Positions 24,133 through 28,234 of a stretch of DNA of 28,234 bases are shown here, piece by piece. Position numbers and translations under genes: made by a program. A model generated the notes under the pieces. It saw only the letters and a list, made by a program, of their open reading frames with translations. It did no database searches and was not told the DNA's origin. Origin of the DNA: JAYQPQ01 sp038145405 (lineage in GTDB: Bacteria; Pseudomonadota; Gammaproteobacteria; Pseudomonadales; GM7GCV1); the NCBI GenBank assembly GCA_038145405.1, contig JAYQPQ010000016.1, positions 1 through 28,234 on the forward strand, given 5' to 3'. Numbering within the stretch: the stretch's first letter is position 1; each line of letters opens with the position of its first letter.

Positions 24133-25392
24133 CTATTTGCGCCGCATGGCGGTAAAAAACTCATCGTTGGTTTTGAAATCCTTGAGTTTTTCCACAAGGA
24201 ACTCGGTGGCTGGCAGATCCTCCATTTCATGCAGCAGGCGGCGCAGAATGATAACGCGCTGCAATTCCTGCTCGTCCATCAGCAATTCCTCGCGGCGGGT
24301 GCCGGAGCGACGCACGTTGATGGCCGGGTAGACGCGCTTTTCGGCAATCTTGCGATCCAGGTGCAGCTCCATGTTGCCGGTGCCCTTGAACTCCTCGTAG
24401 ATCACCTCGTCCATCTTGGAGCCGGTGTCCACCAGACAGGTGGCGATAATGGTCAGCGAGCCACCTTCTTCCATGTTGCGTGCAGCGCCGAAGAAGCGCT
24501 TGGGACGTTCTAGCGCGTGGGCATCGACACCGCCGGTCAGCACCTTGCCCGAGGAGGGCTGGGTGGTGTTGAAGGCGCGCGCCAGGCGGGTAATGGAGTC
24601 CAGCAGAATAACCACGTCTTTTTTGTGCTCGACCAGTCGCTTGGCCTTTTCGATCACCATTTCGGCAACCTGCACGTGGCGGGTCGGTGGTTCGTCGAAA
24701 GTCGAAGCAATCACTTCGCCGCGCACGGTGCGCTGCATGTCGGTAACTTCTTCGGGGCGTTCGTCGATCAGCAGGACGATGATGTAGCACTCCGGGTTGT
24801 TGCGGATAATCGCCTGGGCGATGTGCTGCATCATGATGGTTTTGCCGGCCTTGGGCGGCGCCACGATCAAGCCACGCTGGCCTTTACCGATCGGAGCCAC
24901 CAGATCGATGATGCGGCCGGTGAGGTCCTCGGAGCTGCCGTTGCCGGCCTCGAGCTTGAGTCGCTCGTCGGCGAACAGCGGCGTGAGGTTTTCAAACAGA
25001 ATCTTGTTGCGGGCGTTTTCCGGTACTTCGAAATTAATTTCGTCGACCTTGAGCAGGGCGAAGTAGCGCTCGCTGTCCTTGGGCGGTCGAATCTTGCCGG
25101 TGATGGAGTCGCCGGTGCGCAGGTTGAATCGGCGGATCTGGCTGGGGGAGACGTAGATGTCATCCGGGCCGGCCAGATAGGAACTGTCGGCGGAGCGCAG
25201 GAAGCCAAAACCGTCGGAGAGGATTTCCAGAACACCATCGCCGCAGATGTCCTCGCCGCTTTTGGCGTGCTTCTTAAGGAGGGCGAAGATGATGTCCTGC
25301 TTGCGCGTGCGCGCAACGTTTTCCAGGCCCATTTCGGTGGCGATATCAATAAGCTCGCCGATCGGCTTACGCTTGAGGTCAGTTAGATTCAT
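24133..25392 (-). CDS. rho: Transcription termination factor Rho
   Basis: Hexameric RNA-dependent ATPase that ends transcription. The 419 residues equal the E. coli length, and it starts MNLTDLKRKPIGELIDIATE. The RNA-binding cold-shock-like domain shows GFGFLRSADSSYLAGPDDIY. The ATPase core has Walker A APPKAGKT (178-185), LLIDERPEEVTDM, VVILLDSITRLARAFN (Walker B and R-loop) and the Q-loop region PSSGKVLTGGVDA. It is transcribed in the same direction as trxA upstream, separated by a strong terminator, so it has its own promoter and a leader of about 120 bases. Confidence 0.98.
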   Translation of the reverse strand: MNLTDLKRKPIGELIDIATEMGLENVARTRKQDIIFALLKKHAKSGEDICGDGVLEILSDGFGFLRSADSSYLAGPDDIYVSPSQIRRFNLRTGDSITGKIRPPKDSERYFALLKVDEINFEVPENARNKILFENLTPLFADERLKLEAGNGSSEDLTGRIIDLVAPIGKGQRGLIVAPPKAGKTIMMQHIAQAIIRNNPECYIIVLLIDERPEEVTDMQRTVRGEVIASTFDEPPTRHVQVAEMVIEKAKRLVEHKKDVVILLDSITRLARAFNTTQPSSGKVLTGGVDAHALERPKRFFGAARNMEEGGSLTIIATCLVDTGSKMDEVIYEEFKGTGNMELHLDRKIAEKRVYPAINVRRSGTRREELLMDEQELQRVIILRRLLHEMEDLPATEFLVEKLKDFKTNDEFFTAMRRK

Positions 25393-25520
25393 TATGCTAA
25401 GTCGGAAAGTAGGAGATTGTTGTTATACAGCTCTGCTCCGAAGACCAGCCAGCGACAAGGCAGGGATTGGAAAAACTTGCGTGTCAACCGGGGAGGGGGA
25501 GGCAGGACAGCCTTAGCCCC
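25393..25520 (-). promoter_or_regulatory. rho leader with C-rich stretch
   Basis: Untranslated leader between the candidate promoter and the rho start. On the transcript strand, 25490-25510 reads CTGTCCTGCCTCCCCCTCCC, C-rich and poor in G, the composition of a Rho-utilisation site. In E. coli the rho leader mediates autogenous termination; the same is inferred here. No convincing leader peptide was seen. Confidence 0.4.
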
Positions 25521-25548
25521 AGTATAGCCGCTTTTAGAGCGATAGCAA
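25521..25548 (-). promoter_or_regulatory. Candidate sigma-70 promoter of rho
   Basis: Minus-strand TTGCTA (25543-25548) and TATACT (25521-25526), 16 bases apart, just downstream of the trxA terminator. A second, weaker -10 (TATAAC, 25422-25427) lies nearer the gene without a good -35. Confidence 0.45.
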
Positions 25549-25561
25549 CGGCTTTTTCGGC

Positions 25562-25590
25562 GCGAAAAAATGCCAGCTCGAAGCTGGCAT
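25562..25590 (-). terminator. Intrinsic terminator of trxA
   Basis: Perfect 9-bp stem ATGCCAGCT/AGCTGGCAT (25570-25578 and 25582-25590) with a 3-base loop. On the minus strand it is followed by a run of six T. It lies 55 bases after the trxA stop. Confidence 0.9.
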
Positions 25591-25645
25591 TATTCTCAGG
25601 CGAGGCGTCGGCGGAGCAGCCTGGGTGCCCCCGGCTGGCCAGATA

Positions 25646-25972
25646 TCAGATGGCGTTCTCGATGAAGTCCTTGAGTTGGGTTCGCGACAGGGCGCCGACC
25701 TTCATGGCCTCGACATCTCCGTCCTTAAACAGGATCAGGGTAGGGATGCCACGTACGTTGTACTTCATGGGTGTTTCGCGGTTGCTATCCACATCCAGCT
25801 TGCAAATCTTGACGCGGCCGGCCATTTCCTCGGCGAGTTCGTCGAGAATGGGAGCAATCATTTTGCAAGGACCGCACCACTCTGCCCAGAAATCCACCAG
25901 CACGGGTCCGTCGGCTTCGAGCACCTGGCTTTGGAAGTCGCTGTCGTTCAGGTGCGTAATGTTATTGCTCAT
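25646..25972 (-). CDS. trxA: Thioredoxin 1
   Basis: Cytoplasmic disulfide reductant of 108 residues. The ATG at 25972 (MSNNITHLNDSDFQSQVLEA) is preferred over an in-frame codon at 26002; a GGAG core sits six or seven bases upstream. The active site is FWAEWCGPCKMIAP with C33 and C36, the cis-proline loop is VRGIPTLILF, and KVGALSRTQLKDFI closes the fold. It is next to rho as in E. coli and Pseudomonas, with its own promoter and a strong terminator between them. Confidence 0.98.
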   Translation of the reverse strand: MSNNITHLNDSDFQSQVLEADGPVLVDFWAEWCGPCKMIAPILDELAEEMAGRVKICKLDVDSNRETPMKYNVRGIPTLILFKDGDVEAMKVGALSRTQLKDFIENAI

Positions 25973-26001
25973 TCTTGGCTCCAGATAGCTTGGGGTAGGC
26001 A

Positions 26002-26019
26002 ACCCACCGGCGGGTGGGT
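26002..26019 (-). promoter_or_regulatory. Perfect hairpin in the trxA leader
   Basis: ACCCACC-GGCG-GGTGGGT, a 7-bp GC-rich stem with a 4-base loop in the 5' untranslated region, ending 29 bases before the trxA ATG. It could stabilise the transcript or be an operator. No T run, so not a terminator. Confidence 0.45.
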
Positions 26020-26034
26020 CGTGTCATAGCTCCT

Positions 26035-26062
26035 ATTATGGGTGCCTTCGTGGCGGATTCAA
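26035..26062 (-). promoter_or_regulatory. Candidate sigma-70 promoter of trxA
   Basis: Minus-strand TTGAAT (26057-26062), 16-base spacer, CATAAT (26035-26040). It predicts a leader of about 55 bases containing the hairpin at 26002-26019. Confidence 0.5.
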
Positions 26063-26094
26063 TAAGGCACCTAAATATTCCTGCGCTTTGCTCT

Positions 26095-26124
26095 TTGGAG
26101 CCGGCCGGAACTCGAGGTTATAAT
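26095..26124 (+). promoter_or_regulatory. Candidate promoter of the cytochrome c5 gene
   Basis: Perfect TATAAT at 26119-26124, 35 bases before the start codon. A weak TTGGAG (26095-26100) lies 18 bases upstream. Confidence 0.45.
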
Positions 26125-26159
26125 GCTCGCCGCAATTAGTTCATCCCGGGAATTTTTCT

Positions 26160-26579
26160 ATGCATCTTGTAAAAAAAGTGGCTCTGGCGGTTGTGACTTT
26201 GTCGGTCAGCTGCATCCTTTTCGCACAAACCAGCCGCGAACAGGCCATCGTCGATCGCCTGGCTCCGGTTGGCAGCATCTGCATGGCGGGCGACCCCTGT
26301 GCCGGGCAGCAAGCCAGCGCCACCGGCGCGTCTGCCGCGCGGAGCCCACAGGACCTCTACAACAGCAACTGCATGGCCTGCCACATGACAGGAGCCTCTG
26401 GTGCACCCATTACAGGTAATGCCGAGCAGTGGGCGCCGCGTATCGCCCAGGGCATGGATTTGCTCCACAATCACGCCATCAATGGTCTCAACGCTATGCC
26501 GGCCAAGGGTCTTTGCATGACCTGTTCCGACGACGATATCCGCGCCGTTGTGGACTATATGGTGGAGCAATCCCGCTAG
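26160..26579 (+). CDS. Cytochrome c5
   Basis: Exported mono-haem c-type cytochrome of 139 residues that carries electrons in the periplasm. The signal peptide MHLVKKVALAVVTLSVSCIL is followed by a likely cut near FAQ. The haem site is CMACH (C71, C74, H75) and the axial ligand is M113 in NAMPAKG. The paired cysteines C119 and C122 in GLCMTCSDDD form the disulfide typical of the c5 subfamily. A weak GGGAA precedes the ATG. A strong terminator follows 22 bases after the stop, so the gene is monocistronic. Confidence 0.93.
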   Translation: MHLVKKVALAVVTLSVSCILFAQTSREQAIVDRLAPVGSICMAGDPCAGQQASATGASAARSPQDLYNSNCMACHMTGASGAPITGNAEQWAPRIAQGMDLLHNHAINGLNAMPAKGLCMTCSDDDIRAVVDYMVEQSR

Positions 26580-26601
26580 GCTGTTCTACCCCAAAGCACA
26601 A

Positions 26602-26625
26602 AAGGCCGCTGATGCGGCCTTTTTT
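26602..26625 (+). terminator. Intrinsic terminator after cytochrome c5
   Basis: Perfect 8-bp stem AAGGCCGC/GCGGCCTT with loop TGAT, followed by a T run. On the other strand the same stem is followed by TTTT, so it may also end the comM remnant transcript. Confidence 0.9.
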
Positions 26626-27007
26626 ATTGCCCGATGGGGTTGCTGCCCTGGCCGAGCACTTCCGGCTGGCGCAGCCCCAGCTCGCCGACAAAGGCCGATT
26701 GCTCCAGCCCCTCGGCACGCAGCTGTCCCGACGCCAGCAGGATGCCCAGCGCGATGGGCAGATCGAAGCGGCCGCCGTGCTTGGGCAGATCGGCCGGCGC
26801 CAGATTGACGGTGACCCTGCGGGCCGGAAACTCAAAACCCGAGTTGAGTATGGCCGAGCGCACCCGGTCACGGCTTTCGCGGACTTCGGTCTCGGGCAGG
26901 CCGACGATGGTAAATGCGGGCAGGCCGGAAGCGAGGTGGACTTCGATGTGAACGTTCTGGGCTTCAATGCCCAGGCCAGCGTAGCTGCGCAGGGTGGCGA
27001 GTTGCAT
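26624..27007 (-). pseudogene. comM: Truncated comM (YifB) N-terminal fragment
   Basis: The first quarter of ComM/YifB, a hexameric branch-migration helicase of natural transformation with a Mg-chelatase-like fold. Residues 1-111 are a near-perfect ChlI-type N-terminal domain: SYAGLGIEAQNVHIEVHLAS, FTIVGLPETEVRESRDRVRS and RVTVNLAPADLPKHGGRFDL. After FVGEL homology ends; sixteen unrelated residues (GLRQPEVLGQGSNPIG) lead to a stop inside the cytochrome c5 terminator. The AAA+ ATPase and C-terminal domains, about 380 residues, are absent from this window in every frame. The join looks like a deletion that fused comM to the cytochrome flank. The surviving domain is well conserved, so the event is recent or the domain is kept. 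Confidence 0.9.
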
Positions 27008-27046
27008 GGAATCCTTTCCTTTGCATGGGTGTGATAGTCGGGGAGC

Positions 27047-27283
27047 TTAACGGCCGGGCGTCTCCTCCAATGCGGCCAGGCGGCTTTCCAGTTCGCCGAT
27101 GCGCGCTTCAGCGCGCGCCAGGGCGCCCTCTACCGCAGTCAGTTCGTCGCGGTAGGCGAGATCCATTTGGCGCGCGGCCTTCTCCAACAGGATACCAGAG
27201 TAGAGGCGTGCCTCCTGGTCGAGCGCAGAGAGCATTTCCCGATTGTCTTCGAGCAATTCATCCAGCAGAGAGTTCAGCGCCAT
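27047..27283 (-). CDS. ubiK: Ubiquinone biosynthesis accessory factor UbiK
   Basis: Small helical protein of 78 residues (YqiC/BMFP family) that supports the Ubi complex in aerobic ubiquinone synthesis. The ATG at 27283 (MALNSLLDELLEDNREMLSA) follows an AAGGAG; the longer frame to 27337 lacks support. The C-terminal half, with LVxxE-like DLAYRDELTAVEGALARAEA and ELESRLAALEE, is the typical coiled coil. The N-terminal half differs from E. coli UbiK but the layout is the same. It lies between comM and the porin/glnK region, as in Pseudomonas where ubiK is divergent from glnK-amtB. Confidence 0.85.
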   Translation of the reverse strand: MALNSLLDELLEDNREMLSALDQEARLYSGILLEKAARQMDLAYRDELTAVEGALARAEARIGELESRLAALEETPGR

Positions 27284-27319
27284 GAGGGCTCCTTGCGTGT
27301 CGGCAAAAAAAGTATAACG

Positions 27320-27336
27320 CAGACCAAAATAGTGCA
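27320..27336. promoter_or_regulatory. Candidate NtrC-binding site 1
   Basis: CAGACCAAAATAGTGCA matches the NtrC consensus TGCACCAAAATGGTGCA at 13 of 17 positions. It is centred 30 bases from site 2, about three helical turns, and about 170 bases upstream of the predicted sigma-54 start. Confidence 0.6.
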
Positions 27337-27349
27337 TGACACAAATCTA

Positions 27350-27366
27350 CGCACAATATTGGTGCA
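27350..27366. promoter_or_regulatory. Candidate NtrC-binding site 2
   Basis: CGCACAATATTGGTGCA matches TGCACC-ANNNT-GGTGCA at 12 of the 14 defined half-site positions. Paired, in-phase sites like these occur upstream of glnA in enterics. Predicted start site is about 140 bases downstream. Confidence 0.65.
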
Positions 27367-27472
27367 AGTAGTTGCATCCATCCCTTTTTTGGTGCGAAAT
27401 TCGCGTGGCTCACATACCTGCAGCATCAAGTATTTGCGGTAACCTTCTGATATTTATGTATCTATTTAGTTC

Positions 27473-27488
27473 TGGCACGCACTGTGCA
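27473..27488 (+). promoter_or_regulatory. Sigma-54 promoter of the porin operon
   Basis: TGGCACGCACTGTGCA fits the -24/-12 consensus TGGCACG-N4-TTGCA with one mismatch, and the GG and GC doublets are 10 bases apart as required. The predicted start near 27499 leaves a leader of about 60 bases before the porin ATG. Confidence 0.8.
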
Positions 27489-27559
27489 AGCTCTATGACG
27501 AGGTAATGCTACCTAAGCCTTTAATTGTTCAACCATAGATATTCACACAGGAGAATCTG

Positions 27560-28165
27560 ATGAATACGTTCAAGAAATCCCTCGTTGCCGTAGTTCTGGC
27601 CAGCGCAGGTGCTGCCGCTCAGGCGGAAGTATCCGGCTCTGTCGCCATCGCCAGTTCCTACCTCTGGCGCGGCTTCGATCTGAGCTTCGGTTCTGCGGTG
27701 GTTTCCGGTTCACTTGACTATGCCAATGAAACTGGTCTCTATGCCGGTATTTGGGGCTCATCGGGCGATGACACCTTCGGTACCGAATACGACCTCTATG
27801 CCGGCTGGGCCGGTGATTTAGGCGGCTTTGGCGTGGATATCGCCTACGTCGACTACAACTACCCCTCAGTGGGTGGTGCGTCTGACTTCGAAGAAGCCAT
27901 TCTGGGTCTGAGCTATATGAATTTCGGCTTTACCTGGGCAGAGGGTCTGGGTGATACCGACTCCTCTTACTACGCGCTTTCTGCGGGTGCCGGAGCCCTC
28001 GGTTTCACCTACGGCCATTTCGACGATCTGGGCAGCCACTTCGATGTGACCTACTCCTACACGGACAACCTGGCCTTCACCCTCAGCCAGTCCTTTGACG
28101 ATGGCGGCGGTTACAGCGAAGAAGCCCTGTTCGTCGTTTCTTACAGCATCCCTGTCGAGATGTAA
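27560..28165 (+). CDS. TorF-family putative porin (Gcw_chp)
   Basis: Outer-membrane beta-barrel protein of 201 residues. The signal peptide MNTFKKSLVAVVLASAGAAA is cut after AQA. The mature part begins EVSGSVAIASSYLWRGFDLS, the hallmark of the Gcw_chp/TorF family, with alternating aromatic and glycine-rich strands (YAGIWGSS, YDLYAGWAG, YALSAGAGALGFTYGHFD) and a short C-terminal strand. An AGGAG lies eight bases upstream of the ATG. In many marine gammaproteobacteria such genes precede glnK-amtB. The sigma-54/NtrC promoter supports expression under nitrogen limitation, and a passage role for ammonium or small nitrogen compounds is inferred. The next gene's ribosome-binding region starts at the window end. 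Confidence 0.87.
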   Translation: MNTFKKSLVAVVLASAGAAAQAEVSGSVAIASSYLWRGFDLSFGSAVVSGSLDYANETGLYAGIWGSSGDDTFGTEYDLYAGWAGDLGGFGVDIAYVDYNYPSVGGASDFEEAILGLSYMNFGFTWAEGLGDTDSSYYALSAGAGALGFTYGHFDDLGSHFDVTYSYTDNLAFTLSQSFDDGGGYSEEALFVVSYSIPVEM

Positions 28166-28176
28166 TCGGCTGGTGG

Positions 28177-28199
28177 CGCCCCCCCCCGGTTTGGGGGCG
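28177..28199 (+). promoter_or_regulatory. GC-rich intercistronic hairpin after the porin
   Basis: CGCCCCC (28177-28183) pairs with GGGGGCG (28193-28199) around a 9-base loop; a run of nine C lies inside. There is no T run, so it is more likely an mRNA-stabilising or attenuating hairpin between porin and the next gene (probably glnK) than a terminator. AGAGGGAGTAGGA at 28218-28230 looks like that gene's ribosome-binding region. Confidence 0.5.
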
Positions 28200-28234
28200 G
28201 GCCCCAAAAAAACAACCAGAGGGAGTAGGAAAGA

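Noticed and set aside
24517..25386. 289-codon plus-strand open frame opposite rho
   Set aside because: Exact antisense of rho, which is full length and intact.
1..28234. CRISPR array, tRNA/rRNA genes, insertion sequences, toxin-antitoxin or defence genes
   Set aside because: I looked for regular spaced repeats, tRNA-like arms, transposase motifs and typical defence domains and saw none.

Overview
The window is a 28.2-kb piece of ordinary chromosome from a gammaproteobacterium. GC content is high and coding is dense. Gene order closely follows several Pseudomonas-type blocks: DUF1820 next to miaB-ybeZ-ybeY-corC-lnt-leuS; lptM-lysA-dapF-DUF484-xerC; argH divergent from algZ-algR-hemC-hemD-hemX-hemY; and rho next to trxA. 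The TorF-family porin and the overall gene content suggest a marine relative of Pseudomonadales or Cellvibrionales; this placement is inferred from gene content and order. Two 10-N runs (3514-3523 and 8906-8915) show that it is a draft or metagenomic scaffold.

Layout. Positions 1-8357 (minus strand) hold miaB, ybeZ, ybeY, corC, lnt, a thioredoxin-fold lipoprotein and leuS, with mostly overlapping start and stop codons. Their roles are tRNA thiomethylation, RNA maturation, lipoprotein acylation and leucyl-tRNA charging. At 8519-11505 are a DUF1820 gene, a subgroup Ic aspartate aminotransferase and divergent ilvE. At 11577-16174 (minus) are a SIMPL-domain protein and the cell-wall/lysine operon lptM-lysA-dapF-DUF484-xerC. 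At 16251-23317, argH lies back to back with the AlgZ/AlgR two-component pair and the tetrapyrrole genes hemCDXY. At 23631-25972 are a broken cyclic-nucleotide-binding gene, rho and trxA. At 26160-28165 are a cytochrome c5, a truncated comM, ubiK, and a porin behind a sigma-54 promoter with two NtrC-like sites. The porin is very probably the first gene of a porin-glnK-amtB ammonium operon that continues past the right edge.

I see no CRISPR array, prophage, transposase, toxin-antitoxin pair or recognisable new defence system. The noteworthy signals are lesions and regulation. The lnt gap looks artificial, because a 4-bp overlap of its ends restores the gene and the catalytic Cys. corC carries an in-frame amber codon. 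The AlgZ-like kinase lacks exactly the phosphoacceptor His segment. The cyclic-nucleotide-binding gene has a one-base frameshift. comM keeps only its first quarter. A 41-bp direct repeat flanks the second gap. A textbook nitrogen-control promoter precedes the porin. Several lesions in one draft scaffold mean sequence error must be excluded before any of them is read as biology.
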